From positions 2,857,501 to 2,921,500 of the forward strand of contig JAHQIY010000007.1 of assembly GCA_019054805.1 (NCBI GenBank): a stretch of DNA of 64,000 bases, given 5' to 3'. Each line of letters opens with the position of its first letter. Positions within the stretch are counted from its first letter, which is position 1. The position numbers were made by a program, and so were the translations under genes. Source of the DNA: Brachionus manjavacas. Lineage: Eukaryota; Rotifera; Eurotatoria; Ploima; Brachionidae. Shown here in pieces: positions 25,697-38,555 of this stretch. A model generated the notes under the pieces. That model did not search any database. It saw only the letters and a program-made list of their open reading frames with translations, and was not told where the DNA came from.

Positions 25697-26355
25697 AGCA
25701 TTTTAAAATAAAATTATAAAACTTTAATTTTTTACATTTTTTCTGATAAAAATAATTCAACTCATTATATCATAAAAATTTAGTGACAGGTAAAATGAAA
25801 CTGAAATGTTTATTAAAATAAATAAATAGATTTCTGCTTAATTTTGGATCAAACCAGTAGAGGATAATAACCAAGACTGTGTTTATTTTTTGAAGAATTA
25901 GTGGTAGGAATAAACGCTGTAACTGGAAAAGTCAATAAGTAAATTTTCAGGATTTTTCAGGATTTGATTTTTAAAAGTCATCTGAATTTTAATTTTAAGC
26001 TAAAAAAAATAGTAACCTGAGATATGGAAAATTAATAAATTTTAATTTTTTAATAAAAAATAAGAAGTTTAAAAAGGTCTAAGTTTTATTTATTATTTTA
26101 TGAAATAACTACGGAAAAGACAATTTTTATCTATTTGTTGATACTTTGGGTCAAAAAAAGAAACTAATGAATTTTTTTTGACTTTCAATTAGACATCTCA
26201 ATCCTTGATTTAAAATTTTATTTCAAAAATAAAGAAAAACTAAATAACTCGAAAGCTTTTATTAAAAAACATCGTTTTTGATTATCTCATCGTGTTAGAT
26301 GAATATATTTACTAAATTAAAAAAATCATTCTCTTTTAAAATTTAAAATAATTGT
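25697..26355. other. Intergenic, convergent 3' ends
   Basis: This 659-bp interval separates the 3' ends of aldo-keto reductase 2 (plus) and EXOC7 (minus). No coding frame or repeat was recognised. Confidence 0.4.
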
Positions 26356-29300
26356 TTAAAAGGCCGTAAAAAATTCTCTCAGCATGGCATTCAAGGCGTC
26401 TGGAGTGTACTTAATATATTTGTCCCGATTAGTAGCAAAGTTGTATCTCGAATATATCTCAAAGAATTTTTGATACTGTAGGCCGACATACAAAACGTTG
26501 TCCTGCCTAATTTCTTCAGCTAAATCATGCTGTTCCCCTGGAATATAATATCGTTTTTGAGCCTCATATATTTCTTCAAATTCTTTGTTAAATCCCTTCA
26601 ACAACACCAAAAAAATTAATTTATTTTAAAAATTAAATATTTATTAATCATACGCTAAATCTATCTTTTAATATTTGCCTGTCTTTGTCTTTTAGCTTTT
26701 CTCCATGGAAAGGATTTCGCTCAATCAAATCTCTTATATATGACATTAATTTGCTCCAGCTTATTTTAGAAGTTTTGAGAAAAATTTAATATTTAAATTG
26801 GAATTTTTTACCATTTTGAATATTCCCGTTTATAATTCATTATCTCTGTTTCGTAGTGGTTTTTTAGATCCAATTTATTCGCTAGCACAAAGAGCTCAAT
26901 TAAACTGTCACATTTGTCAATGTTTTCTTTTTTTATGCTTTGATTTAAGGAAAAATGAAAAAAAATCTAAAATGCAAAATATTGAAAATTACTTGGGAAC
27001 ATTTGATAGAATTTTTTTGATTTTATGTATATTATTCAGCAAAAATACATATTTTAAATTTTGATCTTGGTAACAGTCAGCTTTTTTTTTTAAATTGTAA
27101 TTCAAATACAAAAATAAGCGATAAAAATAGTCGGCTAATTGTTCACGGTAGACTTTCTTTTCCGGAATTGACTCAACCTGATAAGCAATACGCTTGAAAT
27201 TTGCTATATTTTCTTATGAAAGGCTTTAATGCTTTGTTTATAAAATAATAGAGATTTACTTTCAGAGGCTTCGCGTCTCAAGTTAATTTCAAGCTCAGAT
27301 GGCATCAATTGATTGGAATTTTTGCTCACTACTACACTTGATATAAATCCAGCAATTACATCAAATGGAAGCACATTGCTTATAAAAGTCAAAGTTTCAG
27401 TGGTAATGGGATGGATATTTCCATTTTGATGGATGGTTTGCGAATCATTTCGAATCGAGTCGAGCACATCTCTAAAGTAATCTACACATGCTTTTTCAAA
27501 ATTAACAAACAATTCAAGATAAATATTATTTATTTTGTTTAGATGTCTTGTGGTTTTAAATGTTGTTTGATCGAAAATTTCTAAAAATTTTGGCTTCGTT
27601 TTGACCATTTCAGATAAAATATTCAATAAAGATATAATGTATTTTGAGGTCGATTTTTTTGATATTTGTTTAACGTTGTTTGATAGCCGCTAAATAAATA
27701 GTTTCGATAGTTAGGTTTAGTTTTAATTTTTTTAAGGAAAAAAGTGTATCCTTTATTTTTTACTTTATAATTTTTTAAAAATTGGCCAAATTATTTAAAA
27801 TTTAAAAAGAAAAAGAAAATCGAACAAATGGGCATATATGAGCTCAGTGAATCGATTTTTTTGCTATTTAAATGAAAATATTTGGAAATGAAAGAGATAA
27901 ACAAAAAATTACAAATGTATACAAATGTGTATTTCATAAACAAAAAATTTATACCTTAAATGGTTGTTTTTTAATAATTTTTAATATAAGTAAATAAATT
28001 ATTAGGAAAAAAAATCAACTCTAAAATTCTAGAAAACAAGCTTTGACAATGTGAATGAGTCTATTTTTTCATTATTACATCAAGTATTCAAGTCAAGAAG
28101 TCATTAATTTATTGAAAAGGAGGAACTAAAATTACTGAAAGTAAGTGCTTCAGATGAAATAGTCCGAGAATTATTCTTCGCAAAAGAGTTGTCGCAAGGT
28201 CAAGATAGGCTGTTATTAATAAACTTAAGAACTTTTTTGATTTATTTTACATATTTATTTTTTTCTAGAATTAAAAGTTAAATTTTTGTAAATTTAATTG
28301 AAATTAAAAAAGTATTTTAATAAATAATTTGAATCTTTTTTCGATTAAATTTGATGTATTTTCGTTAGATTGACGTATTCCGAATTTTAGCCCTATTCTT
28401 TTTTTTTCTTTTTTTCAAATAAATAAATCTAAGAGTAGTACGTTTGATAGATTTGATACAATTCCGAGAATTAATTTGTCACATTATATCACCTGATATT
28501 ATCTAAGTCTTAAGTCAAAGATTACTAAAATTCAAAATTAGGGTCATGTCGACTTTGTGATCAGGTGTTCACAAAAAAATGTGATCATAGGTTTCATGTC
28601 TAAAATGTGATCATTTTGATCACAAAAATATTTATTAAACTCATTGTGACCAAAATTTGATCACCAAAAATTTTTTCTCCTTAAGCAATTTTAAAATGCC
28701 CTTAAGGTGTTCGTTGAATTAAATAAATAAATAAATAATATTAAATTTATATTTATGTTTAGAAAAAGTTCTAAAAATAGCTATTCACTATAGAAAACTA
28801 CAAGTTTAAAAAAAAATTTAAAACAAGATTTTTGCTAAGCTAAAAAATGGAAAGTGTAGAAGAAATTTTTAATAAGATTATGGGTTTGGGAATTGTCCAT
28901 ACGGCATTCAATTGTATCAAAGCCAATTGAAAAAAATTTGGTCAAGAAATGGTACAAGAAAATGGAGTTAAGATGCAAAAAAACGTTTTGCTAGCCTGGC
29001 TTTTTTCAAATTAAGGCACATTTAAATCGGCAATTGATGTTTCATTTTTTGTTCTTTTTAAAAAACCCGGTTTTTATGGCATTAAGAATTAAACCATTAA
29101 AAATCATAGAGCCAGCATCAAATCCTGTAGCCAGTGGCATATGTGGTGAATTTATGAAAAATTAAAAGGGCGTTAAATTACAAATGACCAAGAAACATAA
29201 ATTATCAACATTTTTCTTGTTTTTTAATATAAATAGAGAAAAATATTTATACTAAACTTTATACTGAACTTTTAATTTCATACTAAAATTTTATACAAAA

Positions 29301-32300
29301 TCTATACTTTTATACTAATTTTTTTTAATTCAAGCAAAGTTTAATAAAAATTAAAAGTTTTTCTTATCACAAAAATATTTTTTTAAAACCAAAATATTTT
29401 ACTGTTCACATAAAAAAATGTACATAAATTCTTCGGTTAATTAATTAAAGTTTTGGTCACAAAATAGGGGTTGTGAAGTTCATTTCAATTCGATCTTTTC
29501 AATTCAGAAAAAGTTAAACTTAAACTTTTTTACTAAAAGAGATAATTTAGTTCTGTAAAATGCTTAATTATAAGCAAATTTGCTTAATACAAAAATATAT
29601 GTCTGCAAAAACTCTGCAATGTAATTGCACACTTGATTGGAATACTTTTTAATGGGCTGCAAAATGCAGAAAATTGCATAGTATTTTGCAGACTTATTTT
29701 ACTGCATTAAGCAAATTTGCTTATAATTAAGCATTTTACAGAACTAAATTATCTCTTTTAGTAAAAAAGTTATTTAACTTTTTCTGAATTGAAATGATCG
29801 AATTGAAACGAACTTCACAACCCCCACAAAATATGTGAACATTTATCACTGATCACATTTTGTACATGAGACCTATGATCACATTTTTTTGTGAACACCT
29901 GATCACTAAGTCGACAAAAATGTTTAAAAAAATGAAAAAAATTACAACTAAAGAGTTATCAATATATGTATTATTTGCAGAGTTGGTCGAAAATCAAAAA
30001 CCAAGTTTGACTTTGAATTTATGACTTAAACTTTTGACCAAATCTGATTAAGGCTTTCTATCTTAGAGTAAAAATTCTGTACAATTTTGGGAAAAAGTTA
30101 ATTTTTTTTTACTAAAATAAAGCCTGGTTTAAGGATTCGGGCATGTTGTAGGTTCGAGAACTATTAGTCAAAATTAAAATTAATAATTAAACTACTAATT
30201 AATTAAAATCTTTAATTTAATTATGTATCTCAAGATTAGATTTATTTTCATTTGAAAATTTTATTTTTGATATGACGGGTTTACATTTATCCATTTGATA
30301 ACCCACAGATACGACTGACCCTATTTTTTTTATTTTTTTTTCCTTTTTTTTTTAATTTATAAATTATTGCGATTTAAAATAGATCACATTATTCCATAAA
30401 TTATTTAAACAAAATTTTTTTTAAGCTAAATTGCTATTTTTTTACCTTTAATTAAATCTTCGATTTTATTTTATTTTAAATGTAAAATATTTTTGTCCAT
30501 TGCTTTAGAAACATGCTTCCAAATTTTTTTTTTAATTTTTTTTTAATTCCATTTTTCACAATTTTTTCAAAAATTTGAAAGGATACACTTATTCCAAATT
30601 AAGATAAAAGCTTACTTCAGACTCGGTGTTCAAGAATCGTAAGACTGGTTCAAATATGCATCCCAATAGTCTAATTGCCATTTCTTTATCAGACTCTATT
30701 AATTTAAATATGAATTTGATTTCCATTTGAAAAGATGACAATGTCTTATTTATTAATTGAGTAAATTTGACACTATCATTAATCTCGTTTTCTTCATCAA
30801 AATTGCTTAGATTTGTTAATTTATTGAGCTGAACAGAACTGTTTGAATATGAATCGTTTAGATTTGCCTTTGATACCTTTCTTTTTGAGTCATTGGAACT
30901 AAAAAGATTTTCCCTTAAAAATATATATTTCTATTTTCTTTTGAGTGCAAATGGATTTTAAAATATTACGTCAATCTTGATCTAAGAGTAGTACGTTTCG
31001 AATCGATATTATCACTCATTGAGTTGTTTAGGTTAGAGCCAGGCGATTGTGGCGCCAGTGAACTTCGTTTTGAAAATTGAGAAGAATTTGAATGACTTGA
31101 ATTATATACAGCACTATTTGCGCTATTATTCAAAGAATTTGCTTTACCTTTAATACTGGATAATTTGAAAATAAATTAAAAATAAAAATTAATTTAAAAT
31201 ACTGATTCAAAAAATACTTTTTCAAATTATCTAATATCAATTGACTTCTATTATTAATAATTTTTTCATAAAGCTTGTCCAAATGAGTTGGTTCAGTTTT
31301 TTTAAACCATTCCATTATGTATTTCATTTGGTTAAAATCATTTTCTGAAATTATTTTTATCATTGAGAAAAGAAAAAAAAATTGGTTATCTTACCTTTTG
31401 GTCCATGAAGTTTTCCACTATCAGCATTATCTAAATTATCATTTGAAACATTTGCTTTGATTACATTAAATTTATTTAAATACGATTCGAATTCTCGATC
31501 AACATTAATTTTTCCTTTTACCCATAAGTCTTCCTTAAATAATCAAATAAATATTTAAACTTATTGAGAGCAAGATTTAAAAATACAATCTAATTTTAAT
31601 AAAACTCATTTTTAAATCTTCAAAATCATTATCTAACTAAAAATGGGCAATATTTGGTAAGGTTTAAAAATTTATGCAAAATATTTTAATTATTTTAATT
31701 ATATTTAATAATTTTATTATTTTTTTTATTCAATCATTTAATTATGGAATGAAAAGTATAGAGAAATGAACAGAAATTAATGGTTCAATGCTTCAGTTAT
31801 TACTTAAAGTGATGCTCTCTTTATCCTTAAGTCCTTTAAAATTAGTATGTGGCGGTTTTTAGATTATTCAATTAAATTTGTTCTTGGCAATTTAGTACTT
31901 CCTTAGCAAACTCAAAATAAAACTTATTTAAAAAGCAATTTATGAAAAATCTTTTGTTGAATTTTGATTTTTTTTATTTAATTTCACAAATTTTAATTAA
32001 ATGAACAAAATATAACAAAAGTCTAGTAGAGCTTTTTTAAGATATTCACAATTATAGACAGTGTCAAATTGACACTGGTCATTGTAGTGTTAAGCGTATA
32101 TGACCAATATTGACCATTTTTAGTTGGTAACATTACTCACACACTACAATAGACTTATCGAAAGTAATCGAAAAATTAAAAAATAATAAAATTAATTACG
32201 TTTTCAGATTTTTGACTTTTATTCTTGTTTATTGTAAAATATTGAATGGCCGATCTTAGTTTGTCCATCTGATTCAAATAAGTATTTATATTTTGGCCTG

Positions 32301-32716
32301 GCCTACAAGAAATAATAAGAAAATAGTTAAAATTTGATTTTTTCTCAATTACCCAGCTTGAATTACTACTGATAGATTTTTAACAGCATCATAGTATTCT
32401 AATATATTGTCCAGTTGAACAACAGCTTTCTGTAAGTCTAAGAAGATCAAAAAATTAAATTTTAGATTAAAATCAAAGATGCTTGGTACAAACTTGAGTG
32501 TTTGATTTGTAATGTATTTGTTGAGTCGTAAACAGGAACAATTAAGTCATGTAAGCCAGATAAGCGAATTTCAATGCCATCCAATAGACAAGTCATTTTG
32601 TTTGTTTGTTCTTTGCTCTCACCGAGGCATTTTTTCATCAAATTTATTGAGTTAAGATCTTGTTGAATCTTAAGATCGTTTATTTGTCTAAGACGATACG
32701 TATCCTCGTATACCAT
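26356..32716 (-). CDS. EXOC7: Exocyst complex component 7 (Exo70)
   Basis: Twelve minus-strand exons: 32716-32494, 32437-32353, 32302-32200, 31533-31395, 31344-31203, 31155-30970, 30913-30616, 27689-27260, 27203-26993, 26937-26812, 26759-26654, 26595-26356. They total 2,289 nt, giving 762 residues. The N-terminus is the Exo70 coiled coil (about 1-90), and the C-terminal Exo70 domain ends with GFNKEFEEIYEAQKRYYIP and NRDKYIKYTPDALNAMLREFF, matching the family's phosphoinositide-binding end. A Ser/Asn-rich low-complexity linker (exons 6-7) resembles the variable hinge of animal Exo70. The protein tethers secretory vesicles to the plasma membrane. Small introns are about 47-60 nt, but intron 7 is 2.9 kb and carries a foldback element. 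The exon 8/9 junction (27260/27203) removes an apparent frame break. Confidence 0.9.
28547..29916. mobile_element. Foldback/TIR element in EXOC7 intron 7
   Basis: Ends are inverted repeats of 67 bp (28547-28613 and 29850-29916) differing at only a few positions and rich in GTGATCA words. A second, internal palindrome has arms of about 130 bp (29459-29588 and 29706-29834) and a 117-bp spacer, and abuts the right terminal repeat. Between the left end and this palindrome lie a LINE-like (AATA)n tail at about 28695-28738 and a degenerate frame at 28848-29165 with scattered stops. No intact transposase is seen. This is a nested, non-autonomous DNA element. Confidence 0.75.
30001..30080 (+). repeat. 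Dispersed repeat, copy 1 (partner near 54089)
   Basis: An 80-bp stretch is closely matched in direct orientation at 54089-54165, sharing TTTTGACCAAATCTGATTAA plus GGCTTTCT and an adjacent GACTTTGAATT-like part. It lies just outside the foldback element in EXOC7 intron 7. It is probably part of an uncharacterised transposon. Confidence 0.6.
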
Positions 32717-33405
32717 TATTCGTTTAAAAATGCCACAAAAGAAAAAAAGATTGGTAAATTTTCTGTTAAAATTATGCTAACTTTTCTTTATAAATTATAA
32801 ATTTCAAATTCAAATTGTGTTTAGTTTTGTTTTCTTTTCATATTTATGATTAATTCATTGCTTTACTCGCAACTATAATATCGAAAGATAATAACAAAAA
32901 GTTTTATGTATGAATATCTTGTTGGGTTAAAATTATAATATTCTGTATCTAATTACTTTAATTGTTTAATTTATTAAAAAATCGAAATAAGTCTTGTTTT
33001 CAAATATTATATTAATTTTTAATTAATTTTTTAAGTTAAACCTGAACTCAAAGTTTTTAATAAATAAAAAACTGACTCGGAATTTTTTGTTTCGCTTGAG
33101 TTATTTTAATTTTAAATTAGGAAATTTGAATTTTCAATAATATCTCTAATGTCAAAACTAAAAATTTTAATCAAATTGTAATTTTAGACTTGTTTTAAGG
33201 AACAAAAATTTTTTGTCATTAAATCTTATCATTTCTTCTTTAAAATGTCCAAAAAATATTAATCAATTTTTTGAATTTATTTTTAAATTTAAATTAATCT
33301 TTTTTTAACAAAAAAAAATTTATTTGAGAAAAAAAATCGTTTTTTTTATTAAAAATTATTTTATTAAAATTTAAAAATTTTCCATTTAAAATTTTAAATC
33401 TAAAA
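32717..33405. other. Intergenic between EXOC7 5' end and ACOT9 3' end
   Basis: 689 bp of AT-rich DNA holding the EXOC7 promoter on the minus strand. No specific element was identified. Confidence 0.4.
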
Positions 33406-34817
33406 TTACCAATGTCTTTTTCCATCAATGAACATCATTGACTCTGCATAAGTTTTTGGCCAAACTTGTGGTATTGAATGTTCTGCTGGTACTTTGAATT
33501 TAAAGTAAAAGTCATTAGTTGTCTCTTTATGACTTGTTTTCGGATCAACTGTTTGTGCGAGTACTTTAACCTGAATTTGATTTGCCTCGGTATATACCAC
33601 CTCAGATGTAAGAAATAATAATGAACCGATCACTACAGGCCTTCTAAACGATATATTATCTACCACTGAACATCTTGTAGTTGTTTTACTGAATAAACAC
33701 GCATTTGTCCAGGCTAATTCGAATGCCTGACGCATTAAAAATCCACCGAAAATTTTATTATAAAGATTTCTTTGTTCCGGAAAGCATATTATCACGTTCT
33801 TTAGTAACGTCTCTTCCATCCATACTGTATTTTCAGGTTTAACACGAGCTCTGAAAGATCCCGAACTAAAATGAATTTAAAATCAGCTATCAAAAATATA
33901 TTCTTTTATAAATAATAACTTCATATCAATAGTTTTTTTGAACATTTCATGAATCAAAGCGCTTTCAACATTATTAGGAGGCAAATTAAGCAAAGAAGAC
34001 TGAATCTCTTTATGTCTTATGAATTTATTTCCTTTAGAAATAAAATTTAAATTTCATTTTGAGTGATTTTCTGTTTGAAATTACTTTTTCCTAGTTCATT
34101 AATCACCTTCTCTTCCGAGGTCACAATTTCCAAAGGATTCATAGCTGCAGATCCCATATTATTAGTATCCCTAGCACAAACTAAAAACTTAGCCTCCAAT
34201 ACATGATTCCATACTCCAGGTGCAAGTTCTTGTTCTAGTTTCATGGTAATCTCGGACGAAGACTTTCCAACCCAGCTGGTAAACCCACTTAATTTTATAT
34301 TTTTATCAACATGAATAGCTGTCTCTTTAACCTCTATTCGGTCAACAAGTGCTGTCACAATAACTATTGGTGACACTTCACGTCCGTTTAAAATTATATT
34401 CTGACTTTTATTGTGAAGATAAGATATATGGACTGCCATTGTGTCCAGATCTTCTAACAAACGACCAAACCTAACTGTGTGCTGAAAATTTCCATATCTG
34501 TTTCTGAGATCGGGTTGATCTGCTAATGGAATCACAGCTTCAGCAAAACTATCGGTCATCCGATGCTGTTTTAAGCTAGATTGATCTTTTTTTACATGAT
34601 TGACCAGCAATTCTTTGTCAAGAACTTTTTCGCCCCATGTTTTATCGTACCCAATCAAGTCCATCAAACTAGACCTAACTTTAAAGAATAATTACTTTGG
34701 GAAACCGGATGAAAATGTTTTACTTTGATGCATAGTTGGTATTGTTGATGTGCTGGACACATATCTAGTCCATACTCTGAGCGGATTCCTAACAAATTTG
34801 AACTTGGAAAGCAACAT
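33406..34817 (-). CDS. ACOT9: Mitochondrial acyl-CoA thioesterase (ACOT9-like), double hotdog
   Basis: Four minus-strand exons (34817-34724, 34678-34085, 34031-33920, 33865-33406) encode 419 residues, against 439 in human ACOT9. The N-terminus is rich in Arg, Lys and Ser and lacks acidic residues, as expected for a mitochondrial presequence. It is followed by the family motif TMHQIRSSL. Two hotdog domains follow: NTVRFGR-like TVRFGRLLEDLDTMAVHISYLHN in the first half and NLYNKIFGGFLMRQAFELAWTNA in the second. It hydrolyses acyl-CoA to free fatty acid and CoA in the mitochondrial matrix. The model ends at TGG-TAA (33406). The same bases form a GT donor (TG|GTAATT), so a further short 3' exon as in vertebrates is possible. 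Confidence 0.9.
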
Positions 34818-36106
34818 TTTAGTTTTGTTTGAAATTATGAGTGAATAATATATTCCAAATTGTAAATTTTTTAATGAATGTAAATTATGCTTGTTAATTT
34901 GCCTTTAGTTTAGAATTTATTTTTTGGTTTGATTGGACTTAAATTGAGGTTTAATTGCCACCAACGCCCTCGAAAGTGGAATTCATTTGTTTTTTGATTG
35001 AAATTTTTAAAAATACAAATAAGGTATGGATTTCCTTTTTTTGTTTTATAAAATATTTTAAGTTAATTATTTACAAATAAAGCTAAAAAATTACTAGTCT
35101 AGTTTTTATTTTATCTCGATCGCTTATTCAAATTCTAAATTTAATTTAAAAAAATTTTTCCGAAAAGATTAACAAATGCCAAAATTAATCAATTTTTCTA
35201 ATTAAATTTTTTGGTTTCACAAGTTTTCATAAGTTTTATATGAGAAAACTTAGGAATTTAGATCTAAAAGTTATTTTTTTACAGCTAAAGCTTTTTTTTT
35301 TGATGTCCTTGCCTAGTTACTAAATTTTTTTGATAAATAGCATTAAAGTAGGCAACGAATTCGCGTATGTATTTTCTTCAAGTCTTTTTCAACAAAATAA
35401 AGAGGTCAATTAACCTAAAATGCAGAAAAAATGTGATTCAGTCCAATTATTTTATTTTTACTTTGGTAAAAATTAAAAATGATAGATTAAAAAAAATAGT
35501 TATTTACCTTTGTATGTTAGAAATTATAAAAGTGCGCAGAATGATTAATAAATTATTACGTTCTTTTTTTTCAAGATTTTAAAAGAATAAAATTCTATCT
35601 ACGAATCGTTTGTGATAAAAAAAACAGGACAAAAATTTTTTTTTAATTTCAAAATAATCTCATGCAATAATTATTGGTGGCCATTTTATCTTTTTTTTTA
35701 CTCTAAAACGATCTAATTTAATTTCATATTTTAAGAAATTCAATTTTAAAAATGTCAAATCGATTTGTTTTTTAGGAAAGAGGAAGTAAACTTCTTGAAA
35801 ATTTTGTTAAGTTTTTATTGAGGAGAAATAAGCAAAATTGCATGTAAAATTTGAAAAAAAATATAAAAAAATTCATGGAATTCAACATAATATATTTAGA
35901 TTGATTCGATAGAGAAAGAGAGAAATTAGCAAAAAAAAACAATCAAATATTCCCAAAGTCAATATTAAACATTCAAATTTTAGAACAGATTAATAGAATC
36001 TATCAAAACGGCGACCACATCAAGCAATCAGACATCGACCAGCACGGATCGATCTTCATTTTTCAAAAATCCATTTAAAACACCACAGGCTTCTTCGGCA
36101 AAAAAA
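34818..36106. promoter_or_regulatory. Divergent intergenic region ACOT9 / STUB1
   Basis: 1.29 kb between two divergent start codons. Immediately before the STUB1 ATG, an acceptor-like TTCAAATTTTAG at about 35973-35984 opens a frame of 41 codons that runs in phase into the STUB1 ATG without another Met. It is either a spliced 5' UTR or an unannotated N-terminal extension. The frame at 35367-35582 looks like chance. Confidence 0.4.
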
Positions 36107-36988
36107 ATGTCGTCATCTGTAAGTAATCAAAATGCGTCGAATAAATACAAAGAAGAGGGAAACAAATTATTCATGAAACGCAACTACAAGGAAGCTATAG
36201 AAATGTATTCGAAAGCTATTGAAAAATGTGCCAACATCTCTACTTATTACACCAACCGTGCTCTGTGCTATCTGAAATTAAACCAGTGGATTTCGACAAT
36301 CGAAGATTGCCGAAAAGCAATCGAGCTGGAACCTCATTCAGTGAAGGCTTTTTTTTACTTGGGTCAGGCCATGTGTGAAACTAACCATTTTGACGAGGCC
36401 ATTGTACATTTGATCAGGGCTCATGACCTCGCCAAGGAGCTCAATGAAAACTATGGTGACGAAATTACTCGGACAATCCGCAACGCTAAAAAAAAAAGAT
36501 GGAACCATTTGGAAGAAAAACGAATAGGCCAAGAAATAGAGCTGCAAAATTACCTAAACCGGTTAATGCTCGAGGACAAAGAAAAGCAAATAAGCCGCCT
36601 CAAGGTGCCACAAGACAACCAAAGTTTAGACGGCATTCAAAGTGAAAAAGAAAGAGAGATTGTCGCTGAAATAGAAACGACTTATCAGCGACGAAAAGAC
36701 GAGTTAAATCATTTGTTTAATGAAAACGACTTGCGTCGTAGGCGAAGAGAAATTCCGGACTATTTGTGCGGAAAAATAAGCTTCGAACTAATGAATGATC
36801 CCGTAATCACGCCCAGTGGGATAACTTATGATCGAAGTGATATTGAGCAGCATCTTCAGCGTGTGGGCAGATTTGATCCGGTTACCAGACAAGACTTGAC
36901 AATTGATCAGCTAATTCCGAATTTATCTATGAAAGAGGTGATTGAAAATTTTGTACGCGAAAACGAATGGATTGATGGCGCATTTTAA
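36107..36988 (+). CDS. STUB1: CHIP co-chaperone E3 ubiquitin ligase (TPR + U-box)
   Basis: A single exon encodes 293 residues (human CHIP 303). Three TPR repeats occupy about 12-115 ([38 protein letters not shown]), a helical, charged dimerisation hairpin spans about 125-210, and a C-terminal U-box runs from about 218 to 290 ([43 protein letters not shown]). The Lys/Asn positions that clamp the Hsp70/Hsp90 C-terminal EEVD peptide appear conserved in the TPR blocks. CHIP ubiquitinates chaperone-bound clients in the cytosol. The start at 36107 gives a short Ser/Asn-rich leader; see the upstream interval for a possible extension. The sequence here is less AT-rich than the flanks, as expected for a conserved gene. 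Confidence 0.95.
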   Translation: MSSSVSNQNASNKYKEEGNKLFMKRNYKEAIEMYSKAIEKCANISTYYTNRALCYLKLNQWISTIEDCRKAIELEPHSVKAFFYLGQAMCETNHFDEAIVHLIRAHDLAKELNENYGDEITRTIRNAKKKRWNHLEEKRIGQEIELQNYLNRLMLEDKEKQISRLKVPQDNQSLDGIQSEKEREIVAEIETTYQRRKDELNHLFNENDLRRRRREIPDYLCGKISFELMNDPVITPSGITYDRSDIEQHLQRVGRFDPVTRQDLTIDQLIPNLSMKEVIENFVRENEWIDGAF

Positions 36989-37563
36989 ATTTTTTGATAC
37001 AAAAAAATGGCCGATCTCGCTGAGCAACATGTATATTTAAGCCAGAATTAGTTTTTATAATATTTAAAATTTTGATTTTTTTGTATAATAGACTAATTGT
37101 TATTTCATTTTTTTGTCAGCTACATTGTTCATATGACTTGGTTTCACTTACTTTTTTTCTAACTATGATTTGTTGTGCTAAAAGACTTTTTTAAATAAAA
37201 AAATGAAAAAAAATAAATTTTTCTTGTTTTAATAAAAGGTTTGGAATCCTTTATTGAAAAAAATCTAAAAATTAAATGACAATTTCTTTTGAAGAAGAGT
37301 GAATTTTGTGGCCAGAATTTAATTCCTTGGTTGTAATCATTTGAACAAAACATATAAAAGAATTTTAATTTAAAAAGTGAGGGTCAGTAAATATAAATGG
37401 AGAACAAGTTTTGTTGAAAGTGATCAGTAAAAGACTTTGTAATTAAATTTAATTCTTTTAAAAAATTCAATTTATGCTAAATTTTTCAGTAAAAAATATT
37501 CTTTTGACAATTAAATCATGAATTTTAATCGAAGTTTTTTTAATTTGTAAATACAAATGGCAA

Positions 37564-37722
37564 ATGGCTAAAAACGACGATTCATTTCAGTATTTCGGTA
37601 TTGTCGAAAAAGGCGACCCAAATCATTTTATAGCTTCCATTTGCACAAATATAATCTGTTTTGGTTGCAAACTTTATCTTTTTGTCGAAATGAGAAAGCT
37701 AAAATTGGTTTTGATCAAATAA
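37564..37722 (+). CDS. Small ORF, possibly the first exon of a small membrane protein
   Basis: An ATG frame of 52 residues with balanced composition and a Cys/Ile/Leu-rich hydrophobic stretch (about residues 28-43). It sits between STUB1 and RHBDL4 in a patch less AT-rich than its flanks. About 270 bp downstream, after the acceptor-like TTTTTTTTAG at 37991, another segment (to 38056) reads LAITLFGVAGVSIVRYL before a stop, which looks like a membrane helix. I could not join the two with a consistent phase. It may be a small multi-exon gene or chance frames. Confidence 0.25.
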   Translation: MAKNDDSFQYFGIVEKGDPNHFIASICTNIICFGCKLYLFVEMRKLKLVLIK

Positions 37723-38555
37723 TTAGTCAGCTGTGTTTTATTTCTTACGTCGAAAAAAATTATCTTATATTTTCCAAAATCTCATAACAGAGGTTGAATA
37801 AAAGCTGGCACAAAATTAATTTTATTAAAAACCATTATTTTTTATTTTGTATGTAACTAAATCATTCTATATTGAAAAATAATATCAATTAAGAAATTGA
37901 ACTCCATAGAGATGTATGGTATTATAGACTTTAGGTTTTTAGTGCTATTAGTATATTTGAAATTTTAATCTAGACCATCAATTTTTTTTAGATTTTTTCA
38001 CCTAGCTATTACACTCTTTGGAGTTGCTGGCGTTAGTATTGTAAGATATTTATAATTTTTTATGACAAATACTAAAAAATTCAGCTTAATTGAAAAAGTA
38101 TCTGAAAAAATTCAACTCTAACTTCTTTCTTCTGGTCAACTTAGTCAGTAAGATTTCTTTTTTTTTTAATTAGTCTTCCTGTTTGTTTGCTTATTTAAAA
38201 TGGTCCCGATTTTAGTAAAGTGATAATTAAGCATCCATTCGTTTCCATTCACTTTATTTCTTTCAATTTAATCAATGATTTGTTAATGAATTTATGAATA
38301 AAAATTTTTGATTTCTTTTCATAGTGAGCTTAATATAATTTTTTGGAAAAATAAATTTTTTATTTATCTAAATCTAATACTTAAATTTTATTATACTAAC
38401 AAGTTATAAATTAGAAATTTATCAATTAGTCTTTTATTTAAAATTTTCAATTACTTTATTTCTAATCAAAATTAGAATAAAATTTTTTTTTAATTTCTTA
38501 ACAACACGTCATTCGAATATCAATTTAAAACAAAATTAAACATTTTTTAGAAAAA
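37723..38555. other. Intergenic, mostly unassigned
   Basis: Contains the possible small exon near 37992-38056 and a 29-bp word around 38232-38260 (CATCCATTCGTTTCCATTCA core) that recurs at about 41221-41249 inside a LINE fragment, so a short LINE remnant is likely. An acceptor-like TTTTTTAG directly precedes the RHBDL4 ATG at 38556. Confidence 0.4.

Noticed and set aside
26798..27064. Plus-strand ORF over the Exo70 locus
   Set aside because: Antisense to Exo70 exons 9-10 and their intron; no independent signature.
27204..27259. Apparent frameshift and stop in the Exo70 gene
   Set aside because: A 56-nt GT-AG intron (GTAAAT donor, ATATAG acceptor) joins both frames in phase, and the full 12-exon model sums to a multiple of three.
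35367..35582. ORF upstream of STUB1
   Set aside because: Composition is Lys/Ile/Phe-biased, there is no motif, and it overlaps the promoter interval; treated as chance.
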